A stretch of DNA of 64,000 nt from Microbacterium sp. MYb54 (GTDB lineage: Bacteria; Actinomycetota; Actinomycetes; Actinomycetales; Microbacteriaceae), in the NCBI RefSeq assembly GCF_002979515.1, contig NZ_PCPA01000005.1:62001-126000 (forward strand), in the 5' to 3' direction. This document shows, piece by piece, positions 17,070-24,508 of this stretch. The translations under genes were made by a program, and so were the position numbers. Under the pieces are notes generated by a model. It made no database searches and was not told the DNA's origin. It saw only the letters and a list, made by a program, of their open reading frames with translations. Each line of letters opens with the position of its first letter. Within the stretch, counting starts at the first letter, position 1.

Positions 17070-17360
17070 ATGTCCTTCCAGGCATACCTCGACAACATCG
17101 AGACCAAGACCGGCCTCACCCCGCGGCAGTTCATCGAGCTCGCCACCGAGAAGGGGTTCGACCAGACGACCAAGGCGACGCCCATCGTCGCGTGGCTCAA
17201 GGAGGACTACCAGCTGGGGCAGGGACACGCGATGGCACTAGTGCACGTGATCACGAAGGGACCGCAGATCAGCGACAAGCACGTCGGCAAGGGCGGAGCG
17301 CACGGCGACCCGTCCGACACGCTCTGGCTCGACGGCAAGGACAGCAACCCGAACCCCTGA
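17070..17360 (+). CDS. DUF4287 domain protein
   Basis: A 96-residue protein of the DUF4287 type, function unknown. The sequence SFQAYLDNIETKTGLTPRQF opens the family pattern, and LKEDYQLGQGHAMALVHVI forms the second helical part. It has no signal peptide or membrane helix. A CCAGGAGCACC ribosome site precedes the ATG, and the 14-base gap from the cupin gene suggests one transcript. Confidence 0.88.
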   Translation: MSFQAYLDNIETKTGLTPRQFIELATEKGFDQTTKATPIVAWLKEDYQLGQGHAMALVHVITKGPQISDKHVGKGGAHGDPSDTLWLDGKDSNPNP

Positions 17361-17398
17361 TCGTCGGTCTCGCTGAGGTCGGGCATCGCCGCGGCCAG

Positions 17399-17404
17399 TA
17401 GGAT
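17399..17404 (+). promoter_or_regulatory. -10 element TAGGAT of a leaderless menA promoter
   Basis: TAGGAT ends 7 bases before the GTG start of menA, with no ribosome site in between. Confidence 0.5.
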
Positions 17405-17411
17405 TCCCTGC

Positions 17412-18386
17412 GTGGCAGCATCCTCCCAGCGCAAGAAGAAGACCCAGAGCGCGAAGCGCACCCCGGCCCGTACCAGCGGCAACCCGGCGAGGCGTCCGGT
17501 CGTCGAAGCGGGCCCGGCGACGGCCGGCGACTGGATCGGGGCCGCGCGTCTGCGCACCCTGCCGCTCGCGATCGCACCGGTCATCATCGGCACGGGAGCC
17601 GCGCGCAGCACCGGCCCCGAGTTCCACTGGGTCATCGCGCTCGCCTGCCTCGCCGTCGCGGTGCTGCTGCAGATCGGCGTGAACTTCACCAACGACTACA
17701 GCGACGGCGTCCGCGGTACCGACGCGCACCGCGTGGGACCCGCACGCCTCACGGCATCTGGTCGCGTGAACCCGCGCACCGTACTCGTGATCGGACTGGT
17801 CTTCTTCGCGCTCGCCGCGCTCGTGGGGCTCGCGATCGTGGTGCGCACCGGACAGTGGTGGATGCTCGCCGTCGGCGCCGCGTGCATCGTCGCCGCCTGG
17901 TTCTACACCGGAGGCAAGCGGCCCTACGGCTACTACGGCCTCGGCGAGGTCTTCGTGTTCGTGTTCTTCGGACTCGTCGCCACGCTCGGCACCACGTGGG
18001 TGCAGATCTTCGCCTTGCCGCAGCAGGCCTGGCTCGGTGCGATCGCCGCCGGCCTCTTCGCCTGCGCCGTGCTGCTCGCCAACAATCTTCGCGACATCGA
18101 CCAGGACCGCGAGGTCGGCAAGCGCACACTGACCGTGCTGATCGGGCGCAGAGCCACCCAGGTGCTGTTCACGCTGTTCGTGCTCGCGCCGTTCGGCATC
18201 GCCGCATTCCTGGCGCTGGCGTTCCCGATCGCCTGGATCTCACTGCTGGCGCTGCTCGCGGGGCTTCCGGCCATCGCGATCGTCTGGTCCTACCGCCAGC
18301 CGAAGGAACTGGTGACCGCGCTCGCGCTCACGTCACTGACGTCGCTGCTGTATGCGGGCGCCCTGTTCTGGGCGTTCGTGGCCTGA
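17412..18386 (+). CDS. menA: 1,4-dihydroxy-2-naphthoate polyprenyltransferase
   Basis: A 324-residue membrane prenyltransferase that joins the isoprenoid tail to DHNA in menaquinone synthesis. The basic N-terminal ~30 residues precede about eight membrane segments. The two Asp-rich motifs that bind prenyl diphosphate and Mg are present: NFTNDYSDGVRGTD near residue 95 and NNLRDIDQDREVGKRTL near 222. It stands alone here, about 38 kb from the menD, menF and menG genes of the same window. GTG start, probably leaderless. Confidence 0.94.
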   Translation: MAASSQRKKKTQSAKRTPARTSGNPARRPVVEAGPATAGDWIGAARLRTLPLAIAPVIIGTGAARSTGPEFHWVIALACLAVAVLLQIGVNFTNDYSDGVRGTDAHRVGPARLTASGRVNPRTVLVIGLVFFALAALVGLAIVVRTGQWWMLAVGAACIVAAWFYTGGKRPYGYYGLGEVFVFVFFGLVATLGTTWVQIFALPQQAWLGAIAAGLFACAVLLANNLRDIDQDREVGKRTLTVLIGRRATQVLFTLFVLAPFGIAAFLALAFPIAWISLLALLAGLPAIAIVWSYRQPKELVTALALTSLTSLLYAGALFWAFVA

Positions 18387-18401
18387 CCGGGTCTGACGCG
18401 C

Positions 18402-18704
18402 TCAGGCCTTGGGGTCGCCGTCGACGGACTCGGACGCGTCGTCTACCGCCTGGTCTTCGGCATCGGCGTCGGCCTGACCGGCGGATGAGCGGCTCTCGCG
18501 GCGCTCCTGCAACCGGGCGGAGGCGTCGGTGAGGGGCGTGCGCAGGAACAGCATCGAGATGCTCATGCCGATGAGGGCGGCGAAGATCGCGGCGAGCCAC
18601 CAGAACTCACGGAAGATCGGGAAGATCCAGAGGATGGCGAGCGGGACGAGGAACGCCAGCAGCCGCAGCACGGTGTAGACGAGGAAAGGCGCGGGCTTCT
18701 TCAC
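18402..18704 (-). CDS. DUF4229 family membrane protein
   Basis: A 100-residue protein with two membrane helices (about 8-28 and 34-55) and an acidic, Ala/Asp/Glu-rich tail. The motif FLRTPLTDASARLQERR after the second helix is typical of DUF4229 proteins of actinobacteria, whose role is unknown. GTG start; TAGACT-GGAGGA-GTG means the gap could be either a leaderless spacer or a ribosome site. The stop lies 15 bases past the convergent menA stop. Confidence 0.85.
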   Translation of the reverse strand: MKKPAPFLVYTVLRLLAFLVPLAILWIFPIFREFWWLAAIFAALIGMSISMLFLRTPLTDASARLQERRESRSSAGQADADAEDQAVDDASESVDGDPKA

Positions 18705-18713
18705 TCCTCCAGT

Positions 18714-19631
18714 CTACGTTCGCCGCGGAGGGCCACCGTCGCGGATGCCGAGACGGGCGAAGGGGATGCCGCGGACGACGCGTCGCCAGGGGTGCTCGCC
18801 GAGGGACCAGAGCAGCTCGGCATCGGGGTCGAGCGCCAGATCTTCGCACCCGACCGGGAGCGGGATGCCATCCTTTTCCAGGGTTGTGCGTCCGCCGCTC
18901 CAGAGCGTGCCAGGACGCAGATGATCGGACTGCGACACGAAGTAGCGATCACCCCAGCGGACGGCTCCCTGCATGCTCGCGATGTCGGGAGAGAAGCGGT
19001 CGACCTCGACGAAATCGTCGTCGTCGCCTGCGGGGATCGAGAACTCGCCGATCCGACCGCTCCCGTCGGGGCGGTGCTCGCCGATGAGCACTCGGTGGAG
19101 GGGGTCGCCGTCGCCGTCGAACACTCGCCCGAGATACGAGCAGCGCAGGGCGATCGGGTGCACGCGGGTGCGCACGGCGACGAGGGCTGTGGTGCGACGG
19201 CCGCGACCGCTCCCGCCCGCGAGTCGCTGGGCCAGTGCGCCGCGCACCTCTCGGATGTCGGAGAGATCGAACTCCCAGATGCCGCGGCCGGTCGCTGCGG
19301 CGAACAGCCGGTCGCCGAACCAGGCGAGACCGCCGGCGTGGATCGTGGCCGGCTGCAGCTCGTCGGAATCATCGGCGACTGCGAGGAGGACGTCGAGATG
19401 GCGGGAGCGCTCCAGGTCGATGAGCGTCACGCGCGAGGCGAGGTGCACTCCGGAGAGCTCCTGGCGGAACCAGCTCACTGCGAGGGTGCGTCGTCCGCGC
19501 CACTCGCCCAGGTCGATGCCCTGCGGATACCAGCGTCTGGTCCAGGTGCGGGCGCTGAGCCACCGCAGGTCCACGGTGTCACGACGCTTCTGCCGCACCG
19601 GGCGCCAGGTCGATCCGAAGGGCCAGAGCAT
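18714..19631 (-). CDS. Conserved-looking protein of unknown function, N-terminus uncertain
   Basis: At least 305 residues. No family was recognised. It has no signal peptide or membrane helix in the ATG 19631 version, and repeats of hydrophobic strands with short acidic loops, which could suggest a beta-rich or propeller-like fold. Upstream of ATG 19631 the same frame remains open to 19715 and encodes plausible residues (SGFRFAPSLFIDDDGS) but offers no start codon; a start ATG at 19719 exists only in the next frame. This suggests a frameshift, an assembly error or a non-standard start. Confidence 0.7.
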   Translation of the reverse strand: MLWPFGSTWRPVRQKRRDTVDLRWLSARTWTRRWYPQGIDLGEWRGRRTLAVSWFRQELSGVHLASRVTLIDLERSRHLDVLLAVADDSDELQPATIHAGGLAWFGDRLFAAATGRGIWEFDLSDIREVRGALAQRLAGGSGRGRRTTALVAVRTRVHPIALRCSYLGRVFDGDGDPLHRVLIGEHRPDGSGRIGEFSIPAGDDDDFVEVDRFSPDIASMQGAVRWGDRYFVSQSDHLRPGTLWSGGRTTLEKDGIPLPVGCEDLALDPDAELLWSLGEHPWRRVVRGIPFARLGIRDGGPPRRT

Positions 19632-20037
19632 GCTCCCATCGTCGTCGATGAACAGCGAAGGGGCGAACCGGAATCCTGATCGTCGACGGCGGACTCGGCG
19701 TACTCGCAGGCTCCGTCATGCTGGCATGTATCATGTTACTGTGGCGTCGCGTTCATCTCTGGGGAGTGAGCGCGACGACGAAAAACGTCTCGGGGTCGGC
19801 TGATGGGGGTCAGCAGGCCACGTGGCAGGCGGGGTCGTATCTGCGATCTCGCGTCCCGAACGTCTGACGTTCGGCAGTGCGAAGCACTGGGAGGTGTGGT
19901 TCCGTTCGGGTGCGGGACCACACCTCAGTGCCGATTCTTTCGCCGTCGCCGCGGACACCCGACGTTCACCTGCGCGTCGACATCCGTCAACGATCGCCTG
20001 GCACCATTCCCGGACACCGTCTGTCTCCGGGAGTCCC
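19632..20037. other. 405-bp intergenic region with serial stem-loops
   Basis: No gene was supported here. It separates a minus-strand gene from the glycan operon and contains a TATCAT -10-like site at 19729-19734, a 7-bp stem at 19745-19777, the palindrome GCCACGTGGC at 19817-19826 and three perfect hairpins between 19856 and 19926. It may be the structured leader of the glycan operon or a small RNA gene. Confidence 0.6.
19856..19926 (+). ncRNA. Candidate structured RNA: three adjacent hairpins
   Basis: Hairpin 1 is CCGAACGT-CTG-ACGTTCGG (19856-19874). Hairpin 2 is CAGTGC-GAA-GCACTG (19875-19889). Hairpin 3 pairs 19891-19904 with 19913-19926 over 14 bp including one G-U, with an 8-base loop. 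All other pairs are perfect and the gaps between hairpins are 0-1 base. Strand is a guess based on the downstream operon. Confidence 0.45.
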
Positions 20038-21018
20038 GTGCGCACACCCCTCGTCACCGTCATCCTGCCTGCCAAGGACGCCGGCGAATACATCGGTACG
20101 ACGCTCGAGACGCTCACTCGACAGTTCGACGATGCCCGAGCGATCAAACTCGTGGCGATCGATGACGGCTCCCGCGATGACACCGGCACGATCATGCGTC
20201 AGTATGCCGAGCGCTTTCCGATCTCCGAGTTCGTTCGGAATCCAGTCGCCCGCGGCCTCGCGAGCGCCCGCAACCAGGGCCTCGCGCACGTCGAGGGTGA
20301 TGCCTTCTGCTTCGTGGACGGCGACGACTGGATGCAGCCGAGGCGGCTCGACGTGCTGGCGAAACGGTTGCGGGAGCTCGACTGCGACTTCTTGCGCACC
20401 GACCATGTCAAGGTCACCGGCACCCGACGCACGCTGGTGCGTGCGCCGCACCCGTGGCGCGATCGTGTGGAGTCGCCGAGAGAAGTGATCCTCCCCGATG
20501 ATGAGCCGACGATGGTCGACTACCCGTTCGCCTGGGCCGGCATCTTCCACCGACGAGTCATCGACCGCGGTCTCGCCGAGTTTCCCGAGGGACTGTTCAC
20601 GGCAGAGGATCGACCGTGGATCTGGCGGCTGCATCTGCAGGCCGAGTCTTTCGCGGTCGTGGATGCACCTGCTCTGCTCTACCGACGGGGGGTCGCCACC
20701 TCGCTCACTCAGGTGCGCGATCGCAGACAGCTCGACTTCGCGCGCGCTATGAACGAGGTCATCGCGATGGTCGAGCAGGATCGTGAGGCTGAGCGCTTCC
20801 TGCCCAAGGTCGTGTGGTCCGCGCTCGCGCTCAGCTCCCACCACCTCGTGCGTGCACGTCGGATGCCCCCGCGACTGCGTGTCGAGATGAGGGCGGGTAT
20901 CCGGGACATGCTTCGCGCGCTCCCCGCCGCTGATGTGTCCTCAGCGCTGATGCGTCTCGACGGCCCTCGGCGCCGGGTTCTCGCGCGGATCCTCCGCCAG
21001 GCGGGACGTGGCGCATGA
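20038..21018 (+). CDS. Family 2 glycosyltransferase
   Basis: A 326-residue GT-A fold enzyme. It opens VTVILPAKDAGEYIG and has the nucleotide-binding IDDGSRDDTG near residues 41-50 and the metal-binding FVDGDDW near 98. No membrane helix, so it is cytoplasmic. The frame is open for 72 more codons upstream but that stretch lies in the hairpin-rich region; the GTG at 20038 has a CCGGGAG site and begins where family similarity begins. It overlaps the next gene by 4 bases and is the first gene of a five-gene nonulosonic acid glycan cassette. Sugar donor unknown. Confidence 0.9.
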   Translation: MRTPLVTVILPAKDAGEYIGTTLETLTRQFDDARAIKLVAIDDGSRDDTGTIMRQYAERFPISEFVRNPVARGLASARNQGLAHVEGDAFCFVDGDDWMQPRRLDVLAKRLRELDCDFLRTDHVKVTGTRRTLVRAPHPWRDRVESPREVILPDDEPTMVDYPFAWAGIFHRRVIDRGLAEFPEGLFTAEDRPWIWRLHLQAESFAVVDAPALLYRRGVATSLTQVRDRRQLDFARAMNEVIAMVEQDREAERFLPKVVWSALALSSHHLVRARRMPPRLRVEMRAGIRDMLRALPAADVSSALMRLDGPRRRVLARILRQAGRGA

Positions 21019-22367
21019 CTCAGGTCTTCGCCCTGCACAGTGCGTATGGGCTCGCCACAGCCGCGGCTGCGCTCGATGCCGGCGTGCTCGATCGCAGCGA
21101 GGAGCGGATACTGGTGCCGTTCACATCGTCGCGCGTACCGGAGACGGCTGTCGGCATCTCGGAGGATCCCGCACTGCACTCGCTGCGCGCACGGTTCGAC
21201 CGCATCGAACCGCTGGAAGCCCTGCTCGGCCCGCTGCATCCGAGCTCGTGGAAACCGGCCGCCGCCGACCTTCCGATGCTCGAGCGGCTGCTCGTGCGCG
21301 CGTGGGGCCTTGACCCGCGCGATCTCCAGCTGTTCGTGCAGAGTCCGCAGGTCGCACCGGCGCGCACCCTGATGGAGATCTTCTCGCAGGCGCGGATCAC
21401 GATCGTCGGTGACGGACTCATGACGTACTCGCCGATGCGGGTGCGGATGCCGTATCCGGTCACGGCACGTATCGAGCGGGTCGTGCACGTCGACGTCGTT
21501 CCGGGTGTGCGTCCTCTCGTCGGAGCGCCCGATGTGGAGATCGTGTCGGTGCCTCCGGCTTCGTTCGCTGAGACGCTGGGGGAGACCGCCACCGCAGGGC
21601 CAGGACCCGCACACGATGACGTATCGAGCGTGCTCGTGCTCGGCCAGTATCTGTCTGCGCTCGGTCTGATGACGCCCGCTCAGGAGATCGAGCACCAGGG
21701 GCTGCTGATCGATCACGCGGCACAGTGGTCGCCGCAGCGCATCGTCTTCAAACCGCACCCCGCGGCGCCACCGCTGGTGACCGCGGAGGTTCGGGCGCGG
21801 GCGCTCGCGCACGGCATCGACTTCATCGAGTATCGCGGCCCGCTCATCGCGGAACTGCTCGCGGAACGCCTCGACGCGGTGGCGGTGGTCGCAGGGTTCT
21901 CCACGGCGCTGCCGACCGCGCGAACGCTCTTCGGGCGCACGATCGGTTCGACGGGGAACGACGCGGTACTCGCAGCACTGACTCCGTTCGAGAACAGCAA
22001 CCGGATTCCCGTGACCCTGGTCGATGCCCTCACTCGCGACCGGTCCCCGTACTCCGATCCCGCGCGGCTGCAGCTGCTGGTGGACGCCGTCGGCTATGCG
22101 ATGCAGCCCGAGATCGCCGGCCACCTGCGGGGTCGAGCCGAGGAGCTGCTGCACGATCTGGACCCGGCGGAACGGGATCGCTATTTCACGCCTCGGCGGC
22201 TCGCTCAGCTCCGACTGCCGGGCGCACCGCCGGAGAATGCCCTGCGTCGCAGACTCCGTCCTGCCGGAGGGGTCAGCAGAATCGAGGAGTGGCGACTCAC
22301 CGGCCTCGGAGTGCGACGACGTGCCGAACGAGCATGGCGCGCCTGGCGGGCGATACGCGGACGATGA
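21015..22367 (+). CDS. Polysialyltransferase-family glycosyltransferase
   Basis: A 450-residue protein resembling the alpha-2,8-polysialyltransferase family. It has the motif VFKPHPAAPP near residue 240, matching the HP motif that binds CMP-sialic acid, and AVVAGFSTALPTA near 295, matching the conserved Ser/Thr region; IVGDGLMTYSP near 134 fits the E/D-D-G motif. The basic C-terminal tail (RRRAERAWRAWRAIRGR) may sit at the membrane. It overlaps the glycosyltransferase gene as ATGA and precedes the CMP-sugar synthetase gene, which supports a CMP-nonulosonate donor. Confidence 0.8.
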   Translation: MTQVFALHSAYGLATAAAALDAGVLDRSEERILVPFTSSRVPETAVGISEDPALHSLRARFDRIEPLEALLGPLHPSSWKPAAADLPMLERLLVRAWGLDPRDLQLFVQSPQVAPARTLMEIFSQARITIVGDGLMTYSPMRVRMPYPVTARIERVVHVDVVPGVRPLVGAPDVEIVSVPPASFAETLGETATAGPGPAHDDVSSVLVLGQYLSALGLMTPAQEIEHQGLLIDHAAQWSPQRIVFKPHPAAPPLVTAEVRARALAHGIDFIEYRGPLIAELLAERLDAVAVVAGFSTALPTARTLFGRTIGSTGNDAVLAALTPFENSNRIPVTLVDALTRDRSPYSDPARLQLLVDAVGYAMQPEIAGHLRGRAEELLHDLDPAERDRYFTPRRLAQLRLPGAPPENALRRRLRPAGGVSRIEEWRLTGLGVRRRAERAWRAWRAIRGR

Positions 22368-22381
22368 CGAGGATGTGGACC

Positions 22382-23542
22382 ATGAACGAGCAGCGACCCC
22401 TCACGGTGGCGATCATTCCGGCGCGCGGCGGATCGAAGCAGGTGCCGCGCAAGAACCTCCAGCGCGTCGGCGGGGTGCCGCTGGTCGAGCGCGCCGTTCG
22501 CGCTGCGGCTGCGGCATCGGGCATCGACCTGGTCGTGGTCTCGACCGACGATGACGAGATCGCCACGGTGGCGACGGGCGCGGGGGCCCGTGTCATCCGC
22601 CGCCCCGCCGAGCTCGCAGGCGACACCGCGACCTCGGAGAGCGCGATCCTGCACGCGCTGGATGAACTCGAGGAGACCGGGGAAAAGGTCGAGATCGTGG
22701 CCTTCCTGCAGGCGACCTCACCGTTCATCCCGAGCGATGCGCTCACTGTCGCGGTGGAGGAGATTCGCGCCGATCGGGCCGACAGCGTGTTCGCGGCCCA
22801 CGAGACCTACGGGTTCCTGTGGCGGGAAGGTGAAGACGGCGACGCGATCGCGATCAATCACGAGGCAGCGCACCGACCGAGGCGGCAAGACCGTGAGCCG
22901 CACCACCTCGAGACCGGGGCGTTCTATGTGTTCCGCGCCGCGGGCTTCCGTGAGAGCAGGCATCGCTTCTTCGGCAGGATCCGGATCGCGTCGGTGCCGG
23001 AGTGGACGGCGATCGAGATCGACGATGCGGATCAGCTCAGGGTCGCCCGAGCGCTCGCGGCCCTGCACGAGGTGCCAGGACCCATCCCGGTGCGCGCGGT
23101 AGTGACCGACTTCGACGGGGTGCACACCGATGACACGGCGATCATCGATGCCGACGGTGGCGAACGGGTGCGGGTCAGTCGGGAAGACGGGATGGGGGTC
23201 GCTCTGCTGCGCCGAGCCGGTGTTCCCCTGCTGATCCTCTCGACCGAGGTCAACCCGGTGGTGCGCGCTCGTGCCGACAAGCTCAGGGTGCCCGTGCTGC
23301 ACGGCATCGACGACAAGGAGAAGGCGCTGCGCAACTGGGCGCGGGACAACGCGGTGCCGCTCGCCGACATCGCCTATCTCGGCAACGACGTCAACGACCT
23401 GCCGGCGATGCGGATCGTGGGGTGGCCGGTCGCGGTGGCGAACGCGCATCCGCTGGTGATCGAAGAGGCCCGCGTCGTGCTTCGTCGCCGAGGCGGAGAG
23501 GGTGCGGTGCGGGAGTTGATCGAACGGGTGTTGTCGAGCTGA
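22382..23542 (+). CDS. neuA: Acylneuraminate cytidylyltransferase fused to a HAD phosphatase
   Basis: A 386-residue bifunctional protein. Residues 8-230 are a CMP-nonulosonate synthetase with the CTP motif IIPARGGSKQVPRKNL at 11-26. Residues 239-386 are a KdsC-like HAD phosphatase: nucleophile and acid in DFDGVHTDD (Asp243, Asp245), Ser287, Lys312 and GNDVND at 335-340 are all present, so it should be active. It could dephosphorylate a nonulosonate 9-phosphate and then activate it with CTP. ATG 22382 is chosen; ATG 22373 gives three more residues. The gap to the upstream gene is 14 bases. Confidence 0.9.
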   Translation: MNEQRPLTVAIIPARGGSKQVPRKNLQRVGGVPLVERAVRAAAAASGIDLVVVSTDDDEIATVATGAGARVIRRPAELAGDTATSESAILHALDELEETGEKVEIVAFLQATSPFIPSDALTVAVEEIRADRADSVFAAHETYGFLWREGEDGDAIAINHEAAHRPRRQDREPHHLETGAFYVFRAAGFRESRHRFFGRIRIASVPEWTAIEIDDADQLRVARALAALHEVPGPIPVRAVVTDFDGVHTDDTAIIDADGGERVRVSREDGMGVALLRRAGVPLLILSTEVNPVVRARADKLRVPVLHGIDDKEKALRNWARDNAVPLADIAYLGNDVNDLPAMRIVGWPVAVANAHPLVIEEARVVLRRRGGEGAVRELIERVLSS

Positions 23543-23635
23543 CCGATGCCGGTAACCCGGCGGTCGCCCGGTGTTCATCCTCGGCCCGTATCCAGGAGGG
23601 AGGGGTAGCACCAACGCTCGAACACCGGAGGAATC

Positions 23636-24508
23636 ATGACTGTCAGCATCGGCTCACGAGTGATCGGCGGCGGGCGTCCTGCCTACGTCATCGCGGAGAT
23701 CGGCCTGAATCACAACGGCGATGTCGACATCGCGAAGAAGCTCATCGACGTCGCGGCCCGTGCCGGTGCCGATGCCGTGAAGTTCCAGAAGCGCACGCCG
23801 GAGATCTCCACGCCGGAGCACATGCGCGACGTTCCGCGCGAGACGCCCTGGGGTGTCATGAGCTACCTCGACTACCGTCGCCGCGTCGAGTTCGGTCGTG
23901 ACGAGTACGTCGAGATCGGCGACCACGCCACGATGCTGGGTCTGGACTGGTTCGCCTCGCCGTGGGACGTTCCCAGCGTCCACTTCCTGGAAGAGCTCAA
24001 TGTCGTGGCGCACAAGGTCGCCTCGGCCAGCCTCACCGACACCGAGCTGCTGGTCGCCCTGCGCGAGACCGGCAAGCCCGTCATCCTCTCCACCGGCATG
24101 TCGACCATCGAGCAGATCGACCGGGCTCTCGACACACTCGGCACCGATCGCGTCGTGCTCATGCACGCGACTTCGACCTACCCGCTGGAGCCCGAGGAGG
24201 CGAACCTGCGGGTGATCGCGACCCTGCGCGACCGCTACCCCGGCGTGCCTGTCGGCTACTCGGGGCATGAGCGCGGTCTCCAGATCTCGCTCGCCGCCGT
24301 GGCCATCGGCGCGGTCGCGGTCGAGCGTCACATCACGCTGGACCGCACGATGTGGGGCTCCGACCACGCAGCATCGCTCGAGCCGACGGGACTTGAGTAC
24401 CTGGTGCGCGACATCCGCGTGATCGAGCGCGCGACCGGCGACGGTGTCAAGCGGGTGTTCGACAGCGAGCGGGCGCCGATGGCGAAGCTGCGCCGCGTCC
24501 CCGCATGA
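23636..24508 (+). CDS. neuB: NeuB-family nonulosonic acid synthase, no SAF domain
   Basis: A 290-residue TIM-barrel synthase that condenses PEP with a hexosamine (or its phosphate) to make a sialic-type acid. It starts AYVIAEIGLNHNGDVDIAKK and has KFQKRTPE, STGMSTIEQID and PVGYSGHERGLQ, all family hallmarks. Typical NeuB enzymes have about 345 residues with a C-terminal SAF/antifreeze-like domain; this one stops after the barrel. An ACCGGAGGAATC ribosome site precedes the ATG, and the stop overlaps the next start as ATGA. Confidence 0.9.
   Translation: MTVSIGSRVIGGGRPAYVIAEIGLNHNGDVDIAKKLIDVAARAGADAVKFQKRTPEISTPEHMRDVPRETPWGVMSYLDYRRRVEFGRDEYVEIGDHATMLGLDWFASPWDVPSVHFLEELNVVAHKVASASLTDTELLVALRETGKPVILSTGMSTIEQIDRALDTLGTDRVVLMHATSTYPLEPEEANLRVIATLRDRYPGVPVGYSGHERGLQISLAAVAIGAVAVERHITLDRTMWGSDHAASLEPTGLEYLVRDIRVIERATGDGVKRVFDSERAPMAKLRRVPA

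Noticed and set aside
19822..20037. N-terminal extension of the GT2 protein by 72 residues
   Set aside because: The extension runs through the three hairpins, has no similarity to GT2 enzymes, and the GTG at 20038 has a ribosome site right where the family fold begins.
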